Part shown: piece by piece, positions 45,574-53,658 of the stretch
How the letters are laid out: each line of letters begins with the position of its first letter
Numbering within the stretch: the first letter of the stretch is position 1
NCBI GenBank assembly: GCA_024743255.1
Contig: JANSWY010000013.1
Location: forward strand, 20,675-84,674
Direction: 5' to 3'
Origin: a bacterium
GTDB lineage: Bacteria > Bacteroidota > Bacteroidia > Cytophagales > Cyclobacteriaceae
DNA: 64,000 nucleotides
Notes under the pieces: model-generated
Databases searched by the model: none
The model's input: only the letters and a program-made list of their open reading frames with translations
Told to the model about the DNA's origin: nothing
Program-made: the position numbers and the translations under genes

Positions 45574-46367
45574 CATTTAGAATCAAGAAAAAAGATTTGA
45601 GAAGCCACTGTAAGATTTTATGCAAAATCTATGTGAGAATCAGCCTAGTATTTATTTCTCTTCTCATGATAGATTCAACGGCATGGTCTCAAAAAAGAAG
45701 GATTGAAACAATCCCAAAAGATTTAAGTGAAGCAATTGAAAAACTACATTCACTTTACACTGATCATGATAAGGCTCAAATAAGAAGACTAACAGAAGAT
45801 GATTATTGGGCGCTAGAATACAACAGGTTAGGATTACATATAAGAAATGAATGGGGTTTGTGGCAATCCAAAGGAGGCCTCTACAAGTACTTCGATTCAC
45901 TGGGTGTATCAGAACCAGACTACATATCGAGTTTAGTGTTAATTTCTTTTTATAGGTCCCTAACTGGGAACTCAATTGACATCCAAAGTCAAATTGAAGA
46001 ATTAAATAAATCCAATGAATCAAGTATACGAGAGGAACAAATTTATTATGATTCGATTTATAGTATTTGGGAGAGTATTATGATTATGGATACGGTCCAT
46101 ATAAAGTATAGGTTAGTACCTAAAAAGAAAAAAACACTAGTTTACCCAATGTCCAATAGTGACGAACTTGATCATTATGAGGTATGTGTTATGAAAGCTA
46201 TTGTGACCCGAAAATTCCTTGAAAAGCTTTTAGATCGTCCCTCATTGGAATTGCGGATTTTAGATATGTGTTCGTTTGAAAAGCTATGGTTTTGGTACCC
46301 ATTTAACAAAACTATAATTGGAGACCAGATAGAATATTCCTTATACGATCAAGGATTAATAAGATAA
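45570..46367 (+). CDS. Exported DUF6794-type protein (second copy)
   Basis: About 265 residues from the ATG at 45570, chosen because it makes an ATGA overlap with the preceding stop; an upstream ATG at 45543 is also open. A basic N-terminus leads to a hydrophobic helix (YVRISLVFISLLMID). Then come IPKDLSEAIEKLHSL, LGLHIRNEWGLW, YFDSLGVSEPDYISSLVLISFYR, which align with the protein encoded at 44105. The C-terminal halves differ more. A duplicated and diverged gene behind an RHS toxin is a common pattern for an immunity gene kept from a former toxin tip. Confidence 0.7.
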   Translation: MTFRIKKKDLRSHCKILCKIYVRISLVFISLLMIDSTAWSQKRRIETIPKDLSEAIEKLHSLYTDHDKAQIRRLTEDDYWALEYNRLGLHIRNEWGLWQSKGGLYKYFDSLGVSEPDYISSLVLISFYRSLTGNSIDIQSQIEELNKSNESSIREEQIYYDSIYSIWESIMIMDTVHIKYRLVPKKKKTLVYPMSNSDELDHYEVCVMKAIVTRKFLEKLLDRPSLELRILDMCSFEKLWFWYPFNKTIIGDQIEYSLYDQGLIR

Positions 46368-46370
46368 TAT

Positions 46371-46766
46371 ATGCTTGAGACAGTATTAAATGAAAAGTTA
46401 ATAGCAGTGGTACTTATTTTCATCTCTACTATATCAGCAAAAAGCCAGGCTTTTGAGTGTGTTGAAGCCAATAATAATTTGATTAATGTTTGGCAATCTA
46501 AAAAAAGTAGTTTTGAGTTTATAGATAGTCTTACAACTGCTGATTGTGGATTATTAGAAGCTTTTTATTCTCAACAGAACTTAGATTCGATCTCCAGATC
46601 AATTTATAAGTTCGATGTTGCACTTAGTTGTGGATTCATGGAAGTCTTAGAGCCAAATTTGCCAACAGGAGTTAATGTAGACCTGAGAATATTTCAATTC
46701 TTTGATGATGAAAGAATTAGAATGTATTCATTCTATAAAACTGATTCTATGGTTCATAGAGTTTAA
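46371..46766 (+). CDS. Exported hypothetical protein, 5' part of a probable frameshifted gene
   Basis: 131 residues with a signal peptide-like N-terminus (LIAVVLIFISTISAKSQ), then VEANNNLINVWQSKKSSFEF and LRIFQFFDDERIRMYSFYKT before an abrupt stop. It starts 3 bases after the DUF6794-type gene. The frame at -1 continues with coding-like sequence for another 86 residues, so this is probably the N-terminal part of a longer protein of about 217 residues. Unknown family. Confidence 0.55.
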   Translation: MLETVLNEKLIAVVLIFISTISAKSQAFECVEANNNLINVWQSKKSSFEFIDSLTTADCGLLEAFYSQQNLDSISRSIYKFDVALSCGFMEVLEPNLPTGVNVDLRIFQFFDDERIRMYSFYKTDSMVHRV

Positions 46767-46771
46767 CACAA

Positions 46772-47032
46772 TTGAATTTGTCAGATTTGCAAGTGTGTCA
46801 ACAAGAAGCAACAATTGTGAATTCAGAAAATGAGTTTATGTTACGAAGAATAAAAGAACTATCCATTGAATCAGGAGTATTCAATCAGCCGTTGGCTGGT
46901 TCAAAACATGATGGAGGAGGTATATATGCTATCGCAACTCAAGATGGTGAAAATGCAGTTTATCTGTTTAGCACGAATCTTGCGGAAGTAAGTAGAACAC
47001 TAAACAGTCATGTAAATACATTGACGCGCTAA
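46772..47032 (+). pseudogene. 3' part of the probable frameshifted gene
   Basis: 86 residues in the -1 frame relative to the preceding gene, with only a TTG available as a start (LNLSDLQVCQQEATIV, HDGGGIYAIATQDG, VYLFSTNLAEV). The coding character is good, but there is no ATG and no leader, so it is more likely the continuation of the 46371 gene after a one-base change near 46757-46766 than an independent gene. It could also be programmed frameshifting, or a sequencing error. Confidence 0.5.
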
Positions 47033-47057
47033 TTGTTATCAAGATTTAGATTCATTT

Positions 47058-47092
47058 AAAGCCCTGCTTCAATTCAGAAGCAGGGCTTTTTT
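47058..47092 (+). terminator. Strong terminator closing the RHS-linked gene row
   Basis: Stem AAAGCCCTGCTTC / GAAGCAGGGCTTTTTT with a 6-base loop, 13 pairs plus T-run, 25 bases after the last stop. It separates the toxin-linked genes from the RteC module. Confidence 0.93.
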
Positions 47093-47227
47093 AATGCACA
47101 TTCACATTTTTCTTAATACATTTTAACAACCCACATCCAATAAAACCGGATTTTATTATAATATATCATACCGTTTCATGTAATTTTAGTCCGGAAACAT
47201 TAGAGTAACATTAATCACTGTTCGCGA

Positions 47228-48049
47228 TTGACACAACCATTTTCTGAGCTTCTTGAAGGTTTGGAACAGAAGCTTATTGATATTAACCAGTCCAACAAGT
47301 CTAGAATAGACACCTGTACATATAGTATTCAAGCCTGTCAATACTTCTTGGCCAAGCTCAGAAAACACTATGATGCTATCACATTTGAAACCCTCGAGGA
47401 TGAAATTGGCTTCTTCAAGAAGATAAAACCAAAAATTCATTCAGAGTTATTGTATCAAATAGAAGTCTTTGAATACTACCGCACTCTACCAAAGGGAAGT
47501 GATGACGCTAAGAAATTACACATCAATAGTCAGCTTGATAAAGCAGCCAAATACCTATCAAATCATTGTGATTTACACAGCTATATGACCCTTGGTTATA
47601 AACACTTGGATCTGATCTATTTTGTCAGGCAAGATTTTGAACCACTAGTTCATGGAAGACTGGAGCCACCTTCAGACCAGAACTTCTCTTCACCAGCAGA
47701 TGTCACAGTCTCAAAACTATTAGCAAGAGATAAATTCATTGGATTTCTCAGAAGTGAACTGCATAACATCGAGAATACCAACTTTGTACCAACTTGGAAT
47801 TCGGAGGATAAGTTAAAGTGGGATAAATCTAAAACAGACCTGGTTGAATTAATATATAGCCTCCACAGCTCAGGAGCGGTCCCAGGGGAACTAAAAGAGG
47901 TATTTCAAACAGTAGAAAAACTATTTGATATCAAACTTGGTAATTATTACCGCACCTACACCGATATCAAACTAAAAAAGAACCCAACCAAATTCATAGA
48001 TGATCTGAAAATCAGTTTGTTAGAAAAAATCAAAAAAGAAAACCAATAA
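47228..48049 (+). CDS. RteC-family protein of Bacteroidota mobile elements
   Basis: A 273-residue protein matching RteC, the regulator that activates excision genes in conjugative transposons such as CTnDOT. The N-terminal half is helical (EGLEQKLIDINQSNKSRIDTC split by Q/N-rich helices), the middle has FEYYRTLPKGSDDAKKLH, and the C-terminal HTH-like part has LVELIYSLHSSGAVPGELKE and YYRTYTDIKLKKNPTKFID. The only in-frame start after the upstream stop is TTG at 47228. Upstream at 47139-47157 lies an inverted repeat, AATAAAA-CCGGA-TTTTATT. It leads a four-gene module with an HTH protein and an ATPase. Confidence 0.9.
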   Translation: MTQPFSELLEGLEQKLIDINQSNKSRIDTCTYSIQACQYFLAKLRKHYDAITFETLEDEIGFFKKIKPKIHSELLYQIEVFEYYRTLPKGSDDAKKLHINSQLDKAAKYLSNHCDLHSYMTLGYKHLDLIYFVRQDFEPLVHGRLEPPSDQNFSSPADVTVSKLLARDKFIGFLRSELHNIENTNFVPTWNSEDKLKWDKSKTDLVELIYSLHSSGAVPGELKEVFQTVEKLFDIKLGNYYRTYTDIKLKKNPTKFIDDLKISLLEKIKKENQ

Positions 48050-48133
48050 AATTAATACCAACTTGGGGTCACCTTGTGAATAATTAATTCCAATTGTCAT
48101 CAGCTTTGAACATCGATAATTAAACAATAACAA

Positions 48134-48403
48134 ATGATGACAGCAACTATTATTACATCAGACGATTTGAGAGATTTCAAAGAAGAATTACTAGATGAAA
48201 TCAAAACCATTCTTACAGAACATCAACCAGAAACTAAGAAGTGGTTAAGATCCGCAGAGGTAAGAAAACTATTGAATCTCTCACCAGGTACACTACAGAA
48301 TCTTAGAGTAAACGGAACCCTCCCATTCACAAAAATAGGAGGGGTTATTTATTACGATTATCAGGATATTGTAGAAACTCTGGAATCAAATAAGATCAAT
48401 TAG
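48134..48403 (+). CDS. Excisionase-like helix-turn-helix protein
   Basis: An 89-residue protein with an N-terminal coiled coil (DDLRDFKEELLDEIKTIL) and an HTH_17/MerR-like domain (WLRSAEVRKLLNLSPGTLQN, then a wing LPFTKIGGVIYYDYQDI). Such proteins accompany RteC and integrases in Bacteroidota elements and act as excision factors or small regulators. The stop is 1 base before the next GTG start. Confidence 0.88.
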   Translation: MMTATIITSDDLRDFKEELLDEIKTILTEHQPETKKWLRSAEVRKLLNLSPGTLQNLRVNGTLPFTKIGGVIYYDYQDIVETLESNKIN

Positions 48404-48404
48404 A

Positions 48405-48872
48405 GTGGACCAGGCAAATTCACCCTTTGAGGAGGGAGTCCGTAGGGCAGGAGGAGTAAACTACATCCGCCACATGAATGCCTGGTACGAAAAAGTCTTT
48501 GAAGACCAGCGACTGAAAAGTACACATGTAGCACTATATGTAGCGCTCTTTCAGTGCTGGAATCTTCATAGATTCAACAACCCCTTTTCAATATTCAGAA
48601 CAGAGGTTATGCAGATGTCCAAAATAGGGTCAGCCAATACATATACCAAATGCATCAAAGAGCTAGATGCTTGGGATTACATTCAATATTTGCCAAGTAA
48701 GAATCCACTAGCAGGAAGTAAAATACACATGTACAATTTTGATAATAGTACTGATAATACTAGTGATAATAGTTCTGTAACAGTCGTGCGACCATATATA
48801 AAACATAATAAACAGACTAAACAATTAAACAAAGACCATCAATTGAAAAAAAATTATGAAGAGCCACTCTAA
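48405..48872 (+). CDS. Mobile-element replication/regulation protein (hypothetical family)
   Basis: A 155-residue protein starting at GTG. The motif GVRRAGGVNYIRHMNAWYEK followed by THVALYVALFQCWNLHRF and a helix-turn-helix-like EVMQMSKIGSANTYTKCIKE is characteristic of a protein that recurs in Bacteroidota mobile elements ahead of a DnaC-like ATPase. The exact role is unproven; its winged-helix look suggests DNA binding at an origin. The polar C-terminal tail (Asn/Lys-rich) overlaps the next gene by 17 bases. Confidence 0.75.
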   Translation: MDQANSPFEEGVRRAGGVNYIRHMNAWYEKVFEDQRLKSTHVALYVALFQCWNLHRFNNPFSIFRTEVMQMSKIGSANTYTKCIKELDAWDYIQYLPSKNPLAGSKIHMYNFDNSTDNTSDNSSVTVVRPYIKHNKQTKQLNKDHQLKKNYEEPL

Positions 48873-49569
48873 AAAAAATGTACAAGCGGACCTGGCGAAA
48901 TATACACAATCCAATTCCTCCCTACAGGTGGGTACAAAGGTGTTTCGCTCCCCAATGTTTGACTTCTACGAATGTCTCAGATTCCTGGAGTCAACAGGTA
49001 AAAAAATCTATGGTTCCCACTTCAAGGTATTACAAGAAGACCATGAAATAATTTTCAAGTTATTCGTCTATTTCTTCAAGGATCAAGAGAACGCTAAAAC
49101 TTTAGATATTAATCTAAGGAAAGGAATATTACTGATGGGGCCAGTTGGATGTGGCAAAACATCTCTCATGAACATCATGAAATACATCAAACCTCCACAT
49201 GAGCAGCATATCATGATTGCAACTAGAAAAATTTCTTACCAGTTTAGTCAACAAGGATATGAAATAATCCAGAAGTACAGTGACAAATCTTTCATTTACA
49301 AACCCCAAGGATGGATACCAAAAACATACTGCTTTGATGATCTAGGAGTAGAAAATAACCTGAAGTACTTTGGAAATGACTGTAATGTAATGCAAGAGAT
49401 CCTCCTCTCCAGATACGACACATTCATTACACAAAAGATGCTAACACATATAACAACAAATCTGGATAGCAATGATCTTGAAAAATTCTACGGCTTAAGA
49501 GTAAGAAGCAGACTTAGAGAAATGTGTAATACGATTAGTTTTGCAAACAAGTCTGATAAGAGAATTTAA
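48856..49569 (+). CDS. DnaC/IstB-like AAA ATPase of a mobile element
   Basis: A 237-residue ATPase. Walker A is GPVGCGKTS (about residue 98), Walker B-like CFDDLGVE (about 156), and an arginine-rich sensor stretch FYGLRVRSRLREMCNTISF follows near the C-terminus. This is the helicase-loader type. It overlaps the preceding gene by 17 bases and is expected to act with it in replication of the element. It closes the RteC module; no integrase, relaxase or tra gene follows. Confidence 0.85.
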   Translation: MKSHSKKNVQADLAKYTQSNSSLQVGTKVFRSPMFDFYECLRFLESTGKKIYGSHFKVLQEDHEIIFKLFVYFFKDQENAKTLDINLRKGILLMGPVGCGKTSLMNIMKYIKPPHEQHIMIATRKISYQFSQQGYEIIQKYSDKSFIYKPQGWIPKTYCFDDLGVENNLKYFGNDCNVMQEILLSRYDTFITQKMLTHITTNLDSNDLEKFYGLRVRSRLREMCNTISFANKSDKRI

Positions 49570-49679
49570 TGACAAAGACTCAATCCCAACTCAGATACAT
49601 AATTTGAGATCACCAACAAAAATCTTCAGCCCCATTGCACATAACCGATTTTGATGGTTTAAAGAATTATCTTTGAATT

Positions 49680-50021
49680 ATGAATCAATTACAAAACACT
49701 CAAAGAATAATAAATGAGATGCTTCCGGTGCATCTTTATTTATTACCAGGTTCAGAAGATTTTAATATCTCCTGGAATGATTACAGGTACAACATCATTT
49801 ATGATTGTTGGTTAAAGTTTGAAACTTTTGTGGGAAAATCGTCTTATGATCTTAAGGAAACAGAAATGCTTAGACTGCACAAGCTGAGTTGCCAGCTTTG
49901 GGAAATCATAGTGCCAGATTCTAAATACGTTCATTTAACGAGAGAGGCATGGGAATTGACTGACGAAATAAACAAGCTTCTCGCATCGATGATTTTCTTT
50001 AAGGAACAACTGCAAGAATAA
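49680..50021 (+). CDS. Hypothetical helical protein
   Basis: A 113-residue soluble protein with no signal peptide. It is Trp/Leu-rich (NISWNDYRYNIIYDCWLKFE, LHKLSCQLWEIIVP) and probably all-alpha. No family is recognised. It lies 110 bases after the ATPase and may be cargo of the RteC module. Confidence 0.55.
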   Translation: MNQLQNTQRIINEMLPVHLYLLPGSEDFNISWNDYRYNIIYDCWLKFETFVGKSSYDLKETEMLRLHKLSCQLWEIIVPDSKYVHLTREAWELTDEINKLLASMIFFKEQLQE

Positions 50022-50043
50022 CTAACCACCCCCAACCCTCAAG

Positions 50044-50124
50044 TCACCTTTTATAACGTTTGCCATACAACCACAATCCTCCAATCCAAATCAAAATAAA
50101 AGCTAAAATTTCATACCAGGCCAT
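50044..50124 (-). CDS. Possible 26-residue membrane peptide
   Basis: An ATG at 50124 opens a frame for a single hydrophobic helix between MAWYE and a basic end, LYGKRYKR. The shape is that of a small membrane peptide, but size alone makes chance likely. It lies in the 306-base gap before the lipoprotein gene. Confidence 0.3.
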   Translation of the reverse strand: MAWYEILAFILIWIGGLWLYGKRYKR

Positions 50125-50262
50125 CTATTAAATATAAGGATTTCTAGTCAGTTTCTTTCCTAATTTATTCTTATTTCAGGGTCCTGTTTTTGCCGTATAT
50201 TAACTGATAGATCAGGCCTAATTGCGAGATAAACACTCAATTCCAACCGTTATACGCATACT

Positions 50263-50294
50263 TTTGACATCAACTTCATTTATTATAATTTTTG
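50263..50294 (+). promoter_or_regulatory. Promoter-like boxes of the small lipoprotein gene
   Basis: TTTG at 50263-50266 and TAATTTTTG at 50286-50294, a TAnnTTTG-like box with one extra base, 19 bases apart and 33 bases before the ATG at 50328. Confidence 0.45.
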
Positions 50295-50327
50295 CGGGAT
50301 AACTAATTATTAAAATCTCAAAAAATT

Positions 50328-50504
50328 ATGCTCATGAAAAAGTCAATATTATTAATCCTTTTTGCCATGGTATTTTCATTCATTATCACATCTTGCTCTA
50401 CCCAGGATGATGTAATATCAGAAATGGAACAAACAGAATTAGAGTCACCTGCAACAGATGGCGACGATAACGATGAAGTACCTCCAGGATCAAGTGGCAG
50501 TTAA
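50328..50504 (+). CDS. 58-residue small lipoprotein
   Basis: Signal peptide MLMKKSILLILFAMVFSFII followed by the lipobox TSC and a very acidic tail (EMEQTELESPATDGDDNDEV) ending PPGSSGS. It has its own promoter-like boxes and is followed 22 bases later by a strong terminator. The next gene, a TPR sensor, starts only 64 bases downstream. Processing would give a short acidic lipopeptide. No family is recognised. Confidence 0.75.
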   Translation: MLMKKSILLILFAMVFSFIITSCSTQDDVISEMEQTELESPATDGDDNDEVPPGSSGS

Positions 50505-50526
50505 TTTATTTTAAAGCTAAATGGTG

Positions 50527-50556
50527 AAAAAGGCAGGTAATCTTGCCTTTTTTTTT
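50527..50556 (+). terminator. Terminator between lipoprotein and TPR genes
   Basis: Stem AAAAAGGCA / TGCCTTTTT with an 8-base loop and T-run. It allows separate, abundant expression of the lipoprotein with partial read-through into the TPR gene. Confidence 0.88.
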
Positions 50557-50568
50557 ATCTTAGCTCAC

Positions 50569-51837
50569 ATGAGAAAGTTAATACTGTGGGTCGGTGCTTG
50601 TCTTTTCTCATATTACGCATATTCAGGCATTGAAGAAGACATCCAATCCAATTTCGATCAAGCATACAGTTTTTTCGCAACCCAACAATGGGATAGCTCA
50701 CTACTGATCGCCGAGAAAACATATCAATTAGCTAAGGACAAAAATAATTCTTGGGGAAAAGCCAACTCCCTTTTTATAAAAGGGTGGTCACTCTATAAAC
50801 AAAACGATCTCTCTCAGGCTCTCGTTCACTATTTGGAAGCTCTTAGAGTGATGCAAACCGAAATGGATCCAAATGACCATTCATTTGATAGGGCTTCAAT
50901 TCACCATAATATAGGGCTGGTCTACACTTACTTCAGTAACTATGATGAAGCAATAAAATTCTACAATGAAGGTCTGGTTATTGCAGAAGAATATGATCAT
51001 CAGAAGCTGGTTGCAAACTTCATTTACAACCTGGGCAATGTTTATAAATACAAAGGAGATCTAGCTATGTCCGCTGACTATTTCCTAAAAGCCAAGCTTA
51101 AGGCATTTAACTCTCAAGACAAGCTTAAATATTTCAAAACAATCAACCAATTAGGTTTAATTAACAAAGACCTTGAAAGATATGATTCAGCTCGCGTTCT
51201 TTACCAGAAAGCGATATTAGTTGCAAAAGACCTGAAGAAGCCTGAAAAGCAGTTAGCAAAAGTCTATCACAATATTGCCAATACATATCTATTGCAAGGT
51301 AACTATGACTTAGCTGCTAAAAATTTCGAAGAAGCTCTGAAGCACAAGCAGCTTTTCATAACACTTAACGATTACAGTGAGATGTTGGTAAATATCCAGT
51401 CGTATAATGAATCATTGAAATACGCTGAGTTGGCCAAAGAGCTTTATCCGGACCAGAAACTTTCAGGAGAGTCAGCGGTAGTTTATAGTACTCTTAGCAA
51501 GGCAAATTACGCATTAGGAAATACAGATGGAGGATTGAAATACCTGGAAACTTATATGTCTGAAATTGATAGGTACCTTGATGAGAGAGAGTACTCAAAG
51601 AAATTGGCAGATAGCTATCAGATCGACCTCCTCACGAAACAATACTTTTTAACTCTCGAGCAACAAAAGAAAGAGGCAAAGATTGCCAGTCTTTCCTGGT
51701 TCGTAGGATTAATCATCGTAGGGTTCTTATTGGTATTTGCTATCCAAAGATACATTGTACACCACCGAAAAGTACAAGCAACAAACGCCATTCGTGATGT
51801 AATCATGAAGTCTAACTTGCTGAGAGAAAGTCTATGA
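50569..51837 (+). CDS. TPR sensor with C-terminal membrane helix, no HTH
   Basis: About 422 residues from the ATG at 50569; the earlier ATG at 50521 lies in a terminator hairpin. Signal peptide MRKLILWVGACLFSYYAYSG, then about six TPR repeats (ASIHHNIGLVYTYFSNYDEA, KVYHNIANTYLLQGNYDLA), and one TM helix near the end (SWFVGLIIVGFLLVFAIQRY). Only 22 residues follow. The related regulator at 6348 continues with a coiled coil and LuxR-like HTH, so this one is either a truncated regulator or a sensor working through a partner. No HTH remnant was seen after the stop. Confidence 0.85.
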   Translation: MRKLILWVGACLFSYYAYSGIEEDIQSNFDQAYSFFATQQWDSSLLIAEKTYQLAKDKNNSWGKANSLFIKGWSLYKQNDLSQALVHYLEALRVMQTEMDPNDHSFDRASIHHNIGLVYTYFSNYDEAIKFYNEGLVIAEEYDHQKLVANFIYNLGNVYKYKGDLAMSADYFLKAKLKAFNSQDKLKYFKTINQLGLINKDLERYDSARVLYQKAILVAKDLKKPEKQLAKVYHNIANTYLLQGNYDLAAKNFEEALKHKQLFITLNDYSEMLVNIQSYNESLKYAELAKELYPDQKLSGESAVVYSTLSKANYALGNTDGGLKYLETYMSEIDRYLDEREYSKKLADSYQIDLLTKQYFLTLEQQKKEAKIASLSWFVGLIIVGFLLVFAIQRYIVHHRKVQATNAIRDVIMKSNLLRESL

Positions 51838-51854
51838 AATCTAAACTAAAATGA

Positions 51855-51879
51855 AATAGGCCTCAAATTGAAGCCTATT
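51855..51879. terminator. Hairpin after TPR gene
   Basis: AATAGGC / GCCTATT arms with an 11-base loop, 17 bases after the TPR stop. It lacks a T-run on the + side; on the minus side TCATTTT follows. Confidence 0.5.
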
Positions 51880-52201
51880 CAATGCTTTGGCTCATAACCT
51901 CTTGTAAAAATATTATCTCCATATCGTTTTCCAGTTTTAAAATTTTGAATTTTGTTTTAAAATTAACTTGTATACTTACAAGTAATCCAATAACTAGTAT
52001 TGGAACCCTTCTAACAATCAGATTAAGTAACTTGAATCTGGAAGCCTTATTATTTTTATCTTCATTATCACTTAAATGAAGGAGAGAATCGAACTCCCTA
52101 GAGCCAATAAGATCTTAAAATTTCTCTATTAGATACGATTTAATAGTTTTAATGTTGATCCTTTTAATTTACGTTTCGATCAATGAATTGAAACATTCGA
52201 C

Positions 52202-52223
52202 AAAATACCCATTTATAGGTATT
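52202..52223. promoter_or_regulatory. Inverted repeat AATACC-N8-GGTATT, copy 1
   Basis: AAAATACC, 8 bases, GGTATT; it ends 57 bases before the ATG of the 455-residue protein. The same arms and spacing recur at 53659 before the next gene. Confidence 0.6.
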
Positions 52224-52280
52224 GAAGTTTGATTTTGAACTATCCATTTTTATAGGTTAAAGATCTTTCTTGAATATTGA

Positions 52281-53648
52281 ATGAACCTATCAGAATTAAT
52301 TAAGCAACTTAGAAAACGTGCAGGGCGCCATAGATTAATAGCCCTATTCTATACAATCATGATATTCATTTCTATTGTGGCAACGCTTTATGTGTATAAC
52401 AAATATGGTAATTCCAAGCTCGAGACATTAGAGTCATCCGCAGAAGCTATGAACGTAACCTATAAAAATCACAATAAGTCAATTGGTCAATCAATATTAG
52501 AAATTGACAATTTAATTGATGGGACACGATTAGCTTTAGAAAATGAACTGTCTGATTTTGATAGTCTACTAGCTACCGTTGAAGGTCAAAAGGTGAATCT
52601 AGATAAATCTATTGAGGAGCTACAAAATAATATTGGTGATTTTGATACTTATGAAGTAGAAAACTTTGTGTCAAAACAAGGTAATGATTACAAGTCTTCT
52701 TTTGAAAGTTTTGAGGAAAGTGCTTTTACATCAGGGTTGCGTGCTTTAAATATCAAAAATAACTTATCAATTTTAGATACTACAAATGCTGGTATAACTA
52801 AAGGAGCCCGTTTTTATTATTACAACTTGAGAGAGTACATTGATGAAATTGACTCATTAAGACAATTGACTAAAAGCGGAAGGAGATTAATATCTGGAAG
52901 GCTATTTGGAGCAGGTTTGGATAATGATTTTAAATTGATAGATAGACGAATTACAGACATTAAAGTATTGGCGGATAACTATAAAACAGGTCTGGACAGT
53001 TTTCTTGTAGAAAGGCAATCAAATTTAAATGCAATTCAAAAAGAATACGAACAAGTATCTTCTGACCTTTCTAAACTGGGAGCCGATGCTAATTATTTAA
53101 AAAACTCTATAACCAGGGAGTTTACGAAAACAAACGATACATTAAACTACAGCTCTACCTTGGCCCAGAGAGCATATAATGGCACTCTCACCATGAAGGA
53201 ACAAAGCAATCAGTTGAATTCCTATTTCAATATTCACAATTCTTCTAGGCAAATTGACAATTTAATGAATCACCTTAAGAGGAAGTTGTCAAAGATTGAA
53301 GTATCCAAGGACTCAATAGCAAACTCAGTAAACCAATACAATTTAGCAAAAGATAGCAGAGATTCAGTTTCAAATATTGCACTTAGATATGGCATAGTAA
53401 TATTTCTTGTTTTTATTATTCAACTTCTTTTATCCTTCAACAAGTACCATTATCGTCTTGCTGCATTTTATGATACAAAGGCGGATGCATTAAGTGTGAA
53501 AAACGACTTTAGTGATCTGACTTCTCGAGAATTGTTTGAACTTCTAGATTCCTCTGAAGTACAATTTGGGAGACAAGCTGACATCTATAAAAGAGCGTTT
53601 GAGGTATTCAGAGAATTTGTTAATAAATCGGATATTAAACCAAAATAA
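52281..53648 (+). CDS. Two-helix membrane protein with long periplasmic coiled coil
   Basis: 455 residues, no recognised family. The basic N-terminal 20 residues are followed by TM helix 1 (about 20-40, LIALFYTIMIFISIVATLYV), then about 325 residues of predicted coiled coil rich in Asn/Ser/Leu/Asp (LEIDNLIDGTRLALENEL, KSIEELQNNIGDFD). TM helix 2 (about 369-389, GIVIFLVFIIQLLLSF) leads to a cytoplasmic tail of about 65 residues. The layout recalls chemoreceptors, but there is no methyl-accepting or kinase module. An inverted repeat shared with the next gene lies upstream, so it probably functions with it. Confidence 0.75.
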   Translation: MNLSELIKQLRKRAGRHRLIALFYTIMIFISIVATLYVYNKYGNSKLETLESSAEAMNVTYKNHNKSIGQSILEIDNLIDGTRLALENELSDFDSLLATVEGQKVNLDKSIEELQNNIGDFDTYEVENFVSKQGNDYKSSFESFEESAFTSGLRALNIKNNLSILDTTNAGITKGARFYYYNLREYIDEIDSLRQLTKSGRRLISGRLFGAGLDNDFKLIDRRITDIKVLADNYKTGLDSFLVERQSNLNAIQKEYEQVSSDLSKLGADANYLKNSITREFTKTNDTLNYSSTLAQRAYNGTLTMKEQSNQLNSYFNIHNSSRQIDNLMNHLKRKLSKIEVSKDSIANSVNQYNLAKDSRDSVSNIALRYGIVIFLVFIIQLLLSFNKYHYRLAAFYDTKADALSVKNDFSDLTSRELFELLDSSEVQFGRQADIYKRAFEVFREFVNKSDIKPK

Positions 53649-53658
53649 TAGATGCGCT

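Larger units (their letters stand above)
50022..50327. other. 306-base intergenic region
   Basis: Contains the possible 26-residue minus-strand peptide (50044-50124) and, near its right end, the promoter-like boxes of the small lipoprotein gene. A second TACTTTTG at 50259-50266 also matches the -7 consensus. Nothing else was seen. Confidence 0.5.
51838..52280. other. 443-base region with a startless minus-strand open stretch
   Basis: Between the TPR gene and the envelope pair. On the minus strand, 52114-51875 is open for 79 codons with protein-like content (SREFDSLLHLSDNEDKNNKA, then a hydrophobic helix VPILVIGLLVSI), ending at the 51855 hairpin. It has no ATG, GTG or TTG near its beginning, and a stop lies just upstream. 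It is probably a decayed gene end. The + strand ORF over the same bases has poor composition. The right side holds the inverted repeat at 52202. Confidence 0.45.

Noticed and set aside
52079..52102. tRNA T-arm-like sequence (GGGAGTTCGATTCTCTCC on the minus strand) as a second island border
   Set aside because: No acceptor partner or anticodon arm can be folded, there is no terminator after it, and it falls inside a protein-like open stretch on the same strand.
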